Source of the DNA: Paracyclopina nana
Lineage: Eukaryota; Arthropoda; Copepoda; Cyclopoida; Cyclopettidae
Assembly (NCBI GenBank): GCA_019096065.1
Contig: JAGUCH010000001.1
Coordinates: 10,788,001-10,852,000, forward strand
Length of the DNA: 64,000 nucleotides
Reading direction: 5' to 3'
The translations under genes and the position numbers were made by a program. Under the pieces are notes generated by a model. That model was given only the letters and a program-made list of their open reading frames with translations. It searched no databases and was not told the origin of the DNA. Positions 1-10,170 of this stretch are shown here, piece by piece (the first letter of the stretch is position 1; each line of letters begins with the position of its first letter).

Positions 1-622
1 ATTTGGTTCATAAACTTATAAATTCGTCATTAAACCATTTACATTATGATAACTGTTGTATAAAGACTACTCGTGTGTTAACCGTAATGCGTCAAATAAT
101 GGCATATTTATGTGTATCCTTTAAAGTTCCATTCACTACCACTACTCAAATCGTTCAATTGAACTTCTCTAAAACGGTTGCTTGATGACTTTATAATGAG
201 CAATTAGAAAGTCTTTTGTCTAAAACCATTATTGGTATATAAATAGTACTCTTTAAATAACAATTATGTGTAACGTAATACTACATTAATTTTAGTCGTC
301 AATGTACCTTTCTCCAAAGCTGAAACCGTTCATGTGAATATAACAATAACGGTTGTTTAAAGACATTATAATGAATGATAATTTACCCGTACTACACTGT
401 TAAACCGTCCAATTGAATGCAGCAAAAACGGTTGTTTAATTACATTATAATGAGTAATTATTTACCCGTACTATACTATTATGCACGTCAAGAAATGTCT
501 GTTAAATATTCTATATTCTTATCCTTTATTGACTAAATGCAGTGTAATGTCTGTTTAAAGATACTGTCAAAGATTGTTACACGTTAAATTTACTTCTATT
601 TACATAAACGTTGTTCAATCCA
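1..622. repeat. Left subterminal repeat region of the transposon
   Basis: This AT-rich, non-coding stretch contains a tandem unit of about 79 bp that starts with AACGGTTGTTTAA near positions 348 and 427, followed in both copies by ACATTATAATGA and TTACCCGTACTA. A more diverged relative begins near 173 (AACGGTTGCTTGATGACTTT). Single words such as AACCGTAATG and AACTGTTG occur from the first 100 bases on. In CACTA elements, arrays of short subterminal motifs are bound by an element-encoded protein. That role is inferred here. Confidence 0.6.
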
Positions 623-3600
623 TTAAGCCCTTTCTTTGGTTGCTTCTTCAACCTAAAAAGGTAAAATAAAGGTAATGAGAATATTTAGAAATTGCTTAAT
701 ATTTCTAAATGGACTCACTGGAGGAGAAGGATCTTCTGGTGTTGATGGATCAGCTGTGCTTGCTTGACCACTTTCATCAGTAGTCTGGCCACTGGTCTGG
801 CCACTGCTTTGGCCACTATTTTGGCCACTTTCTTCTCCTTCCTCTTCTCCAGCCTGCTCTTCTTCTCCTTCCTCTTCTCCAGCCTGCTCTTCTTCTTCTT
901 CAACCTGATCCTCCTGGACCTCCTCTTCTTGGACCTCTTCTTCCTGGACCTCCTCTTCTTGCGCTTCTTGCTCAGTTGCATCTTCATCCTCTGTTTCATC
1001 ATCAAGGGACTCTTCGTCATCAACTGGAGCTTCTTCATCATCACAAGTCTCCTCTTCGGACAAAGACTCTTTCTTCTGGCGTTTTGCAGCCTTTTTCGAC
1101 GTTTTGACGCTTTCTTTAGGTTTCAACGCCTTCTCTCGAATGTGCAATTCCTCGTCCCCGTCATCGCTTGAGGATGAGTTCTCCTAAAGTTATAATGCAA
1201 TTATAAGTCAACAAAAGTGTTAATCAGTTATAACTTAGAGCATACCTCGTCCAAGTCCATTGGTACCTCCTCAGTCCCAACTGAAGCTGAGCGCTCACTG
1301 CTTGACGTGCTGTCCCTTGCAACAGTCATAATTTTGCCTTTCTTGGCAGTCTTACGCAATGATCTTGCTGAAGTTCCCGATCTCTTCCGTTTCTTATCTA
1401 CGATCGGCTGCAACGGCTGGGCAAACACATGATCATCTGTATTGTTGCCGCTTCCACTAGCACCGTCATCGTTGGTGCTGCCATCATCCTCTGGTTCGAC
1501 CCTCTCTCGGTATTGGATGATATCATCGTTGACGACAATTAGGCCGTCATCGAGGTACTGTTGGTATTGGGCTTGAACCTTAAAACAACAGTTTGAAAAC
1601 AGTTATTAATAATGAAATGTTCAATTAACTTACATCGCCAATGAACTTGGACTCTTCAAATTTGAGAGTCTTATAGTCCTTTCCAGCTTTGGCAGCAGCA
1701 TTTGCTAGGTAGTTAAACATGTCTAACTCCTCAACGATGGTTCTTCCAGGATTAATCGCCAACCCAAAGAAGACATTCTCATGCGACGGGTAATTCTTGT
1801 TGATAGGAGCTGCCCCTCTCTCCTCAAGGAGCACCATGCTTTTGATGGGGCCTCGCTTGCACAGTTCCACCTTGTATGCAGCCATGTCTTGAACATCACT
1901 TGATGTTGGAGAGACGGCGTGCTAAAGTCATGACATATAGATAACGTAGAACTAGCATTACATTACAGTAAGCTTACCTCAAATGTTTGTCGAAAGGTAT
2001 AATCCACTTCATGCAGCAAAGTAATTGCCTCATCCGAAGTTTTGGTGTTAGTGGCAGCTGCGCGAAGAACAGCGTTGCGGGCGTTTGACATCTTGTTCTG
2101 TATAGCCCCTCGAGCCCTTGCTGCATTTTCAAGGAACTGCTTCCCTTTCACGTTGTAGGCTGACCGTACATAAGTTATACAGCGGTCGTTCAACATTTTC
2201 ATAAATGTTGGTGGGATAGCCCTCTTGTGCCAACCCATCTTTCCAAGACCACTGCAAAACAATAGTTAAAGTACATGTAACGTCTGCGAAATGGTAATGT
2301 AATAGTTGCGTGACTTTAATAATACTTACGTTGCGGTATCGCCTATTGCCATGTGCGCACACGCCATAGTTGTGAAGACTGAATCACAAACTACATTTGC
2401 AATGGAGTTCATCAATGTTTCCTCGTCTAAACTGTCCAACTTTGGCTCCAACAGCGTTGCAAGACTTTCAACCGCAAAGGTGCAAGAGAAGAAAATATCC
2501 AGGGTCTTTCCAAGGTAGTTAAAAGGCAGTAAGGCCCCGATTTCTCCAAGAGCAGCAGATGAGCGCTGTGGCTTAGATTGAGCAAGGGACTTGTATTTTC
2601 GGTGCAACAATCCTTGCTCAAGTGAGAACCGACTGACCATATTTGCAAGCGACTCAATGCTTCTCTTGTTAGCCTACCGTTAAACGTTAGAAAATGATTG
2701 TTTAAAGTAAGTTTAACTTACATTGCACGATCCCAAAATTTGCGTGTTCTTCATCTCGTCTCTTTCGGCCAACTGCTTGAGTCCTGCCAATTGTTCGTTG
2801 AAGGCTTCCACAATCGGATCGATGTGATCTCGGATGCGCTCTGGCAGTGTTTGCTCAAAAAACTCACTCATGAAGTTTCTTAAAACTGCCATTAAACGCC
2901 GTTCCATGTCTTCGAAATTACTTGAACACTGGCAATCATGAGCAACCATGGCAGTCTGTCTTTTGGCAGCTTCCTTTGCAGCAGCCAGCCCAGGAATTAC
3001 AATTTCCTCATCATCATCTTCAGCCTCCATTTCCTGAGTGTCCTCAGGAGTTGCAGTCTCTTCCTCTTCTTCGCTTTCTTCAGATGACTGGACTGTGGCG
3101 GGAGTTTTTGGGTTGGCTTTACCTTTTTTCAAGATTGATTTAACCGTTTTGGATGAAGACGACTTGCCTTTACCAGGCGATGTCTTCTTAGTTGGTAAGG
3201 CCGTCTTTGAGGCGGGTGACTTCGCTGTCTTGGTTGGTGACTTCTTAGACGTCACTGGTGACTGAGTTGAGCCAGACTTCTCTTTGGGGCTCTTGGTCTT
3301 TTCAGGCGTTTTCTTTCCATCAAAGCTCTTCTTAGCAGCCTTGGTGACAGGTGTGTTCACCTTCAAACGAACGGTTGAGTCTTTGTTCCACTCAATAATC
3401 TATCAAATTATACAAAAGTTAAATGACAGTTAACTGTACGTTTACGTTACTTACACGTGAACTTGACGGTTGTGAAGAAGATGGCCTCCTAATGTTCGAC
3501 TTCGAAGGCAATCTTTTCCCCGTTAGGATGTCTGGCGAGAACAGCTCCGGCTCAGCACCAGATGTGTCGCTGTCGGTTCGAGGAAACTTAATCGGATTGT

Positions 3601-4453
3601 TCCGAGTGCCGATACGTTTGTGCGAAGTGAAAGCAAATCTGCCACTGCGCTGATTTCGCTCCTCGTAAGAGTAGTCGAGGGCAATCTTTTCCAAAAAGTT
3701 GAAGACCATATGACTGCAGTAGAAATGCCGTTTGTCTTCATCTGGCACAGGCCTAATACGTGCACATAGCATTTGGCAGACCTGATTCCGCATTTCATTC
3801 TCAACACCTGAAATAACTCGTTGCATTAAAGAAAACAGTTATGTAAAGGTTGATTAAAGTTATCAAATCAAGCTACGCCTTGCAACCAATAGTGCGCCCC
3901 CCGCAATGGAGTGTGCGCCCCTCACAATGGCGAGTGCGCCCCTCACAGCCGCGAGTGCGCCCCCCGCAATGGAATGTGCGCCCCTCACAGCGGCGAGTGC
4001 GCCCCTCACAGCGGAAAGTGCGCCCCTCACAGCCGAAAGTGCACCCCTCACAGCGGCGAGTGCGCCCCTCACAGCGGAAAGTGCGCCCCTCACAGCGGCG
4101 AGTGTGCCACTCACAGCATCTTAATTTTACAAACAGTAATGTAATGGTAGTTTAAAGTTACCTTGTTGGATTCGCAGAAAGAGTGCAACTTCTCGAGGTC
4201 TGTCACTCTTCGAAAATTGGACTAGCCTAAAGGCCAGACGATCTTTAGGCTGCAGTTCACGATCGGGCGCGTGTCCAAAAATGTCAGCCAGGCTGCGTCC
4301 TTTGGCATCCTTAAAGTCGATGGGCAACTCAAAGAATTGTGGGGCTGAAGCCAAGTCACACACGATCACAGCATCGTATATCCCATGCTTTGTACCGTAA
4401 GTCAACATGGAAGTTGAGTACGAGCCAGTTGAGGGCCGATTTGGTTTAACCAT
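623..4453 (-). CDS. Transposon-borne nine-exon gene, 1018-aa orphan protein with basic and acidic tracts
   Basis: I do not recognise this protein. Reading the minus strand, nine exons join in phase with GT-AG introns: 4453-4162, 3807-3455, 3399-2722, 2673-2330, 2251-1978, 1921-1634, 1578-1246, 1183-719 and 652-623. Most introns are 54-78 bp; the first is 354 bp and contains a 21-bp minisatellite. The last exon (VEEATKERA-stop) is inferred from a GTGAGT donor and a TTTTTAG acceptor. Without that splice the frame runs on to 653. From the N-terminus there is a compact domain (about 1-215), a Lys/Ser/Thr/Pro-rich basic stretch (about 225-310), a mixed helical middle (about 330-740), basic KKRKR and KKAAKRQKK clusters resembling nuclear localisation signals, and a long Glu-rich tail. 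It is divergent from the transposase gene across a 438-bp shared promoter. By position it could be the second, repeat-binding protein known in CACTA elements. That is inference. Confidence 0.7.
3893..4122. repeat. 21-bp minisatellite, about 11 copies, in intron 1 of the minus-strand gene
   Basis: About eleven tandem copies of a 21-bp unit with core GTGCGCCCCTCACAGCG are present, with variants such as GTGCGCCCCCCGCAATGG. The period is a multiple of three and the unit has no stop in several frames on either strand, so it creates spurious open frames. The same unit recurs upstream of the two downstream genes (near 8500-8725 and 9935-10050). Confidence 0.9.
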
Positions 4454-4891
4454 TGTAAAACGGTTGTTTAAAGTCACAACAATTGTTAGCGCTTTCCAGC
4501 GACGTCAGGACTAGTTGAGCGCTTGGCGTTGACTGATCGGGTGTGCGTGATGTACTGAGGTCCCTTGGTGAGAGCGCTCGCTGGCTTCCCGCGTGAGCCC
4601 CCGCGCGTCGCAGCGTGCTGCGCAGTGCGAGTGCGCGCCACGACGCGCACACAGTTAGCAGCGCCGCTGAAGCTCCGCCCCCTCACCTGAGTGCGCCCCT
4701 GACGGACCTCGAAGAATCTGACGCGTCTTTTTTTTTAACCGTAAATCGCGCCGCAAACCACCGTTAGTACATACCAACAAGTAATTGTAAGCAAATGTTT
4801 AGTTGATTCTCAACACTCAGCACGCTCAGTCGACGCTGCTTGTTTATGAGGAAATTGGAAACGTTTTTCAAGCATTACACTACCGTTAACG
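4454..4891. promoter_or_regulatory. Divergent promoter between the orphan gene and the transposase gene
   Basis: These 438 bases separate the two divergent start codons. The middle (about 4500-4715) is strongly GC- and CpG-rich, with one clear GTGCGCCCCT word near 4691 and related degenerate words before it, all resembling the minisatellite unit. Both edges carry the ACCGT leader word just before an ATG: AACAACCGTTTTACA before the minus-strand start at 4453 and ACTACCGTTAACG before the plus-strand start at 4892. I see no convincing TATA box. Confidence 0.55.
4857..4891 (+). promoter_or_regulatory. Shared leader motif before the transposase start
   Basis: The 35 bases before ATG 4892 contain GGAAACGTT, then CATTACACTACCGTT. 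The same order (RGAAACGTT, then YRTTACRYAACCGT) precedes the starts at 8843 and 10171 at nearly the same distance. It probably marks a common 5' untranslated leader or core promoter. Confidence 0.6.
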
Positions 4892-6052
4892 ATGGGAAAA
4901 GGCGGTGTTCGAGGTGGACGGCCTCCAAAGGAACGTATGAGGAAGCATCATGGCCAAAAAGCCAGAGTTCGCTCAGTGGTGTCAATCTTGGGCCAATTGA
5001 AGAAATCGACAGCGATTCCAGCAGAGGAAAAAAATCTTCTGTCGCACGCACTAGACTCTCTCAGTCAGGTTGACACTGACACCAGCATGGATTCATCCAT
5101 GTCCTCCACGAAGAGCCTTGATACAGCCGTTAGTCAAACGCATCAAGGAAGTCAAGGCGACAGCAAATCTTCAAAACATCAAGGTGTCTTAGGTCATGCC
5201 GATGATGGGCAGCAGCCGTCAACTAGCAAGGGTGTTTTAGGTTGTGCTGGTGATGGACAACAACCTTCAACAAGCCAAATGTCAAAAAACGTTATTCAGC
5301 CATCAAATAGTCATCAACGTTACAGCAACATTTTTTCAACTGAATTCAGCATTGACATGACGCCCAACTTTCATGTCAAGACCAAGTCCAAGCCAAGCGC
5401 CTACATGGATCCATTCTCTTCCTCTGACTTCTTTGAAGAGCTCAAGATCACTGGCGACATGGATCCGGAATACAGTAGAAAATTGGAGGCGCAGCATCTC
5501 ATCTATAGAGGGAACAAGTACTTAGCAAAGAAGTACGGTCTGCCACAATACACAGAAGACCTGCAACCTCACCAAACAGTTAATCTGGCATTTGATGTTC
5601 CTCGCGATGTCGTCAAACGCGAAGACAGGTACTTCTACAAGCAGTTCTACGCTGAGGCTAAAAAACTTCGTGATGATATCAAAATGAACAACGTGGAGGC
5701 TGTCAGCTCAAATGACGAAGAGGAGGTGAGCGTCTGTAATGAGAGCATGGATAGTGATGCCAGCGAGTCGATTCTGGATGATGTGGCATTTGTCACTGAC
5801 CACATGCAAGAAACGTCATTTGAACGTGAACAGCGCAATAACGCTACGTTTAAGATTCAAGATGATGCTGTTAACTTCGTTGACCCAGACATCCCAAATG
5901 TTTCTTCGGATATCAGTGAGGATTCCTTGGCTGAAGGAGCCAGTGAGGGCATTCCTGAGGAATCTGAGTACTCTTTCGAAATGCCCCTGGAAGAGGCACT
6001 TGAAGAAGTGAGTTTTGCTAAAAGATTTTGTCATTCTTGCACTATTTTGTGA
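4892..6052 (+). CDS. Intron-retained short form of the transposase gene, 386 aa ending in CTIL (CaaX box)
   Basis: If the 6008-6117 intron is not removed, translation continues for 14 residues (VSFAKRFCHSCTIL) and stops at 6052. The final CTIL is a Cys-aliphatic-aliphatic-X box, and X = Leu favours geranylgeranylation. These 14 residues align with the genuine C-termini of the two paralogs (NCAGALFSYCSIV and TCAQKFLSYCSIM), so they look like real coding sequence. An AATAAA sits 30 bases past the stop, inside the intron. The short form would keep the basic N-terminus and the shared domain but lose all catalytic motifs, like the intron-retained repressor of Drosophila P elements. Membrane attachment and a repressor role are inference. 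Confidence 0.6.
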   Translation: MGKGGVRGGRPPKERMRKHHGQKARVRSVVSILGQLKKSTAIPAEEKNLLSHALDSLSQVDTDTSMDSSMSSTKSLDTAVSQTHQGSQGDSKSSKHQGVLGHADDGQQPSTSKGVLGCAGDGQQPSTSQMSKNVIQPSNSHQRYSNIFSTEFSIDMTPNFHVKTKSKPSAYMDPFSSSDFFEELKITGDMDPEYSRKLEAQHLIYRGNKYLAKKYGLPQYTEDLQPHQTVNLAFDVPRDVVKREDRYFYKQFYAEAKKLRDDIKMNNVEAVSSNDEEEVSVCNESMDSDASESILDDVAFVTDHMQETSFEREQRNNATFKIQDDAVNFVDPDIPNVSSDISEDSLAEGASEGIPEESEYSFEMPLEEALEEVSFAKRFCHSCTIL

Positions 6053-8361
6053 TATTTCTCGAGTATATGATAATACCTAAGAATAAACAGTCATTCAACA
6101 ATTACACTACTTTATAGGAATCTGTAAGGCATGATCCTCCTGTTAAGCGGCAAAGGATATTCGATCTCGAAACGCAACTGTTTGCGTACCCTGAGGAGCC
6201 AGATGATGAAGTGATCGACTTAGATGCAAACGTTAATCAAACGTTTGAGAACATTTCAAACCAAATGGAAGATTCGCAAGGTGACTTCGAGGCAACCATA
6301 AATGACAGTGAAGTCAGCTACTTAGAGGACAGGCCTCTACCTGAACAGCAAAATGAACCTCAGTATGCACTAGGAGATGATGGTGTCTTTATGCCACGCA
6401 AGCAGATGTCCTATGCTGAACATTTGAAGCTGCAGCTCTTTGAAGATTGCTTGCCAGACATAATCTCTAAAAACACTTTCTTAGAAAGACGGTTCCTAAA
6501 CTTGGCCAGTAACTTTAATGCTAACGAAGGTATGAGCCAAGGTTTTTGGGACCTCTTAAGGTCCATGAACCGTGAGCGCAAATTGTCATGTTATAAAACT
6601 GTAAGGGAACGGTTAATTAAGCTCTTGCCCAAAATTGTCATGAGGTACGAGATCATGAAAAAGGAAGGCGCCACGTCGAAACTGTTCATCAAGTGTGTCA
6701 AGTATCCCGAGAAAAAATTCCCAAGGTCTCAATATGACATACTATCCAGTTGGAGTTATTCAACCGTTGAAGATGTCTTTAAGTTTCATGAACGGTTGCA
6801 TGGACGCAATGCCGGAGAGGAGCCATACAATCAAATGTACGACCTTTGCATGGATGGAGTCCCATTAAGCAAAAGTAGTCCTGACCAAATGACTATTCTA
6901 TGCATTCGCTTCCTTTTGTGTCAGATCATTCATGTGATAGGCATCTTCATTCACAAGAAAGACAAGGAGCAGTGCTATTTAAAGATGCTTAGGAAGACTA
7001 TCCGTGGAGCTCTCAAGAAAGGCTTCAGTCTACGGTGGTTTATAGCCGACACCCCAATGAGGGCAAAGGTTGTTTGCAGAAAAGGACACAGTGGCTTCCT
7101 GTCATGCGAACGGTGTTATGCACCCGGAAAGACGTATAAAGTCAAGAAAACGGTTAACGAAGATGTAAGGAAGAACAAGAAGCACAGTGCACTGACTGGT
7201 ATTAAAGGCGGCCGGGTAATGAAGAAATCAACTGTCGTTTTCCCCTCTAACATGATCGGCTTCAAAAGAAGAACGCACAAAGACATGATGGATATTTTGC
7301 GGAAGTTTAAAGCAAGTGGAAAAAGTACTTTAACGGATGACGAAGGGTATGGTCTACTTGGTGAGACTGTGCTGCTAGAAGATCCTGGGTTTGACTTTAT
7401 CAAGACCTGTGACATCGAGCCCATGCATAATATAGGGCTTGGGATGGCCAAGGCCATCATAAATAACATTTTGGAGCCTAAGCAAGGCAAAGAAACGTTT
7501 GGAAAGGAGGCCTTGAAAATTATCAACAGCTTTGATCCTGAATGGCGCAAGATGAGGATCCCCTCAGAAATGAGTCGAAGGCCACGGAAGCTCCGAACAA
7601 ACTTGACCCATTTCAAGGCAGAAGAATACTTGGCAGTCGTCTTTTGTGCTTATATGACATTCAGCGATGCCTTGTCCGGAGATCGTAACAAACCTTATCG
7701 TAAGGTTTGGTTACTATTTGGATACTTAGTCAAGGCAGCTTTGTTGCCAGATGATGAATTTTTCGACCTCTACCATCGAGTCAACCTCACTTCAATCATG
7801 GAAGCGTTCTACCGTCTTTACGACAAGGTTTTCGGCAAATTAAAGTGTACTTATAATGTACACGTCTTCCACCATCTTTATGAAGTGAGATGGGTGCGCA
7901 AGTTGGATGAAATAAGTGCAGAGCGATTTGAAGACCGTTTTTCTACCGTCAAACGATTTATTAAGAACAATGTCTCATCTTTCTCAAAGCTTCTAATGGA
8001 GAAGATGTTCATCAACGTGTTCAAGGACCATGACTGCCTACCTTCCATTCGGGTGTCGCCAACACCAGGAGTAGGAAGAGCCTGTGACAAATACGTTTTA
8101 TTACGGTTCAACAACAGTCACAGGTTCTTTGAAGTTGCTCGAAAGGATGGAGATGACTTCCAAGGATATTTGCTTAACACAAGCACAATCCATCAGAGTA
8201 TCACACCTCTTATCAACTTAGACGACATTTTTGTGCAGAATTTTGAAGGAAGAGCTAGTGACGACTTGTTTGACATCAAAAGAAGTGACATCATTGGTAA
8301 AGCAGTGCTGGAAAAGGAGACTACTCTCACGTTTGTAAGCAATAGTGCATTCTTTATGTGA
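4892..8361 (+). CDS. CACTA/EnSpm-type DDE transposase, spliced form (1119 aa)
   Basis: Exons 4892-6007 and 6118-8361 join in phase across a 110-bp intron (GAA|GTGAGT donor, TTTATAG acceptor). The protein begins with a basic patch (MGKGGVRGGRPPKERMRKHH), then a linker and a domain shared with the two downstream genes (about residues 170-265). The catalytic part matches animal CMC/EnSpm transposases: MDGVPLSKSS with the probable first Asp near residue 618, IADTPMRA with the second Asp near 683, KGHSG with CERC (zinc-binding-like) near 694-705, DIEPMHNIGLG near 804, and a probable third acidic residue in SAERFEDRF near 977. It should cut and move the element by a DDE mechanism in the nucleus. 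The frame is fully open. AATAAA lies just downstream near 8407. Family assignment comes from motif recall, not a search. Confidence 0.8.
6082..6087 (+). terminator. Poly(A) signal AATAAA inside the transposase intron
   Basis: AATAAA lies 30 bases after the intronic stop codon and 30 bases before the 3' splice site. The paralog at 8843-9694 has AATAAA 24 bases after its stop, a similar spacing. Use of this signal would end the transcript before the catalytic exon. Confidence 0.5.
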
Positions 8362-8842
8362 AGTACTTTCAAAGAGCAATTAAATAACTGTTATGCTAAG
8401 TGATACAAATAAATAAGATAATTCAATGACGCTAAAGTAACATTTATTCAGACGTTAAACAACAATTATTATCTCATGCAGTACGCCACTCTAAACGGAA
8501 AGTGCGCCCCTCGCAGCAGTTAGCGAAAGGCGAGTGCGCCACTCACATTGGCGTATCCGCCTCTCACAGCGACGAGTGCGCCCCTCACAGCGGCGAGTGC
8601 GCCCCTCACAGCGGCGAGTGCGCCCCTCACAGCGGCGAGTGCGCCCCTCACAGCGGCGAGTGCGCCCCTCACAGCGGCGAGTGCGCCCCTCACAGCCGCG
8701 AGAGCGCCCCTCACAGCGGCGAGTCGTCAGCTTCCTCAGCTTTAGTTGAAAACAAACACTGCTGACGTGCGGTCTTTGGCCTAACGTTCAATAACTCAAA
8801 GAAACGTTATTCAGTCATTACGTAACCGTCAGTCCATCCAAA
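8362..8842. promoter_or_regulatory. Spacer between transposase and the second gene
   Basis: The transposase 3' end (AATAAATAAG near 8407) is followed by an AT-rich stretch, the 21-bp minisatellite and then a short unique region with ACGTT words (CTAACGTTCAATAA near 8780). The leader motif AGAAACGTT and CATTACGTAACCGT occupies about 8800-8834, just before ATG 8843. I see no TATA box. Confidence 0.5.
8496..8726. repeat. 21-bp minisatellite upstream of the second gene
   Basis: Seven tight 21-bp copies of AGTGCGCCCCTCACAGCGGCG (the last slightly varied) occupy about 8574-8722. About three degenerate copies precede them from 8496, including GTGCGCCCCTCGCAGCAG and GTGCGCCACTCACATTGG. The copies are almost identical, which points to recent expansion or homogenisation. 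Confidence 0.9.
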
Positions 8843-9694
8843 ATGGGAAGAGTGAAGCGTAGATCCGGGAAAGTTGGAAAGTGCGCCATGTTTAAGAAAA
8901 CTTCTAAAGGCAAAGTTTTGTCTGCGGTTTCCATCTCAGGATCTCGTAACGAGTCAGCACCACTGCTGCCCAAAGACAACAGTCAAACAGATCTGGCCGT
9001 ACCAGCCACCAGTGGAGAGAGCAACTGTGACAACACCGTTAAACTGCCGTCAACTACTTTGGCAAAGCAAGATCACACTACTTTGCCATCAGCTGAGGCC
9101 GACCCTTACCAGGCTGAAGGTTACTTTAAGGACCTTCAATTGCTAGGTCAATGGGATCCAGATGGTGCTGAGAAAATGCACACTCTAAATGTTATCATTG
9201 AGGGCAATAATTATCTTGCCAACAAGTACGGTCTCCCTGATGAAAATTCATCGCTTGAGGATCACCAAACAGTCAATGTGGCGTTTAACTGCAATCGACA
9301 AGATGTCAAGAGGAATGACTACTTCTTCTACAAAGAATACTATGCTGAAGTTAAAATTTTTCGCGACTACATTAACATGACGTATGTCTCAGATAGCAGC
9401 TCCTCTGATGGAGGAAGCCTAACAGTTGACAACTGCAGCATTCGGAGTGAAGCCAGCGACTACTTGCCTCCAGCCCTCAAATGTGCTTTTGAAGAACATC
9501 AACGTCAAATGAACGGTTCGTTTATGGTTTCCAGCGATGATGAAGAGGTTGATGATTCAGACAATAGTATTCCTGATGCTCAAAATGATGACAGCGTTGA
9601 TTCGTTGCCAGAGGGTGAAGATGTTCAAGTAGATGATAATCTTGATGAAGTGAACTGCGCAGGAGCTCTTTTTTCTTACTGCAGTATTGTATGA
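8843..9694 (+). CDS. Paralog of transposase N-terminal domain, 283 aa, ending in CSIV (CaaX box)
   Basis: This is a single open frame without introns. The start is supported by the shared leader motif and by the basic N-terminus (MGRVKRRSGKVGK), which mirrors that of the transposase. Residues about 85-180 hold the shared domain, marked by YFKDLQLLGQWDP, EGNNYLANKYGLP, HQTVNVAFN and YFFYKEYYAE. The rest is acidic and Ser/Asp-rich, ending LFSYCSIV. The last four residues form a CaaX-type prenylation box. AATAAA follows the stop at 9718. There is no catalytic domain, so this is an accessory protein of the element, possibly a competitor or partner of the transposase. The function is unknown and membrane anchoring is inferred from the C-terminus only. 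Confidence 0.75.
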   Translation: MGRVKRRSGKVGKCAMFKKTSKGKVLSAVSISGSRNESAPLLPKDNSQTDLAVPATSGESNCDNTVKLPSTTLAKQDHTTLPSAEADPYQAEGYFKDLQLLGQWDPDGAEKMHTLNVIIEGNNYLANKYGLPDENSSLEDHQTVNVAFNCNRQDVKRNDYFFYKEYYAEVKIFRDYINMTYVSDSSSSDGGSLTVDNCSIRSEASDYLPPALKCAFEEHQRQMNGSFMVSSDDEEVDDSDNSIPDAQNDDSVDSLPEGEDVQVDDNLDEVNCAGALFSYCSIV

Positions 9695-10170
9695 GTTTGA
9701 CTTTCCTCTTTCTGAACAATAAACATTACTGAAACGTTAAATAGCATTATCTTATGGTTAACTACATTAGAAAGAATGGCAGATAAGTACTCACAATAGC
9801 ATTAATGACGACATTATTTAATGCCAGTTTTGGTATATATAATTATGTCAGTATAACGTCAATAATACTACATTCATTAACTGCAATGATTAGAACTCGT
9901 GTGAGCGAGAGAGCCGCCGACAGTCTCATAACGGAGAGTGCGCCCCTCGCAGCGCGTGTGCGTCTTGTGCGCCCCTCACAGCGCGCTTGACGTGCGCCCA
10001 TCACCGCACGCGTGATGTGCGCCCCTCACAGCGCGAGCGACGTGCGACCCTGACGGTGCACAAGTTTCATTGTTGCAACAGTTGTCAACAAACCCCTCTT
10101 CGGTACGGACGTACCAAAGTACCTGGAAGAAAGTGGAAACGTTAATCATTCGTTACACAACCGTTTCATC
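9695..10170. promoter_or_regulatory. Spacer and promoter region of the third gene, with degenerate minisatellite
   Basis: AATAAA at 9718 ends the second gene. From about 9932 to 10050 there are scattered GTGCGCCCCTCGCAGCG, GTGCGCCCCTCACAGCG and GTGCGCCCATCACCGCA words, spaced less regularly than in the other two blocks. The leader GGAAACGTTAATCATTCG and TTACACAACCGT ends at about 10163, before ATG 10171. Confidence 0.55.
9932..10052. repeat. Degenerate GTGCGCCCCT repeat block upstream of the third gene
   Basis: About five GTGCG-CCC-TCAC-type units are visible, separated by GCGTGTGCGTCTT, GCTTGACGT, CGTGATGT and GAGCGACGT spacers. The spacing is near 24-30 bp instead of 21. It is clearly related to the arrays at 3893 and 8496 but older or differently shaped. 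Confidence 0.75.

Noticed and set aside
764-1171. Plus-strand hydrophobic open frame (Leu/Phe-rich) resembling a membrane protein
   Set aside because: It is the complement of the Glu-rich acidic tail of the minus-strand gene.
3850-4155. VRPSQRR / ECAPHSG open frames at the first minisatellite
   Set aside because: This is the same minisatellite inside an intron whose flanking exons splice in phase.
8502-8765. Cys/His-rich repeats (ECAPHSG) that resemble a metal-binding peptide
   Set aside because: They come from the 21-bp minisatellite, which is open in several frames on both strands. The block lies upstream of a better supported gene.
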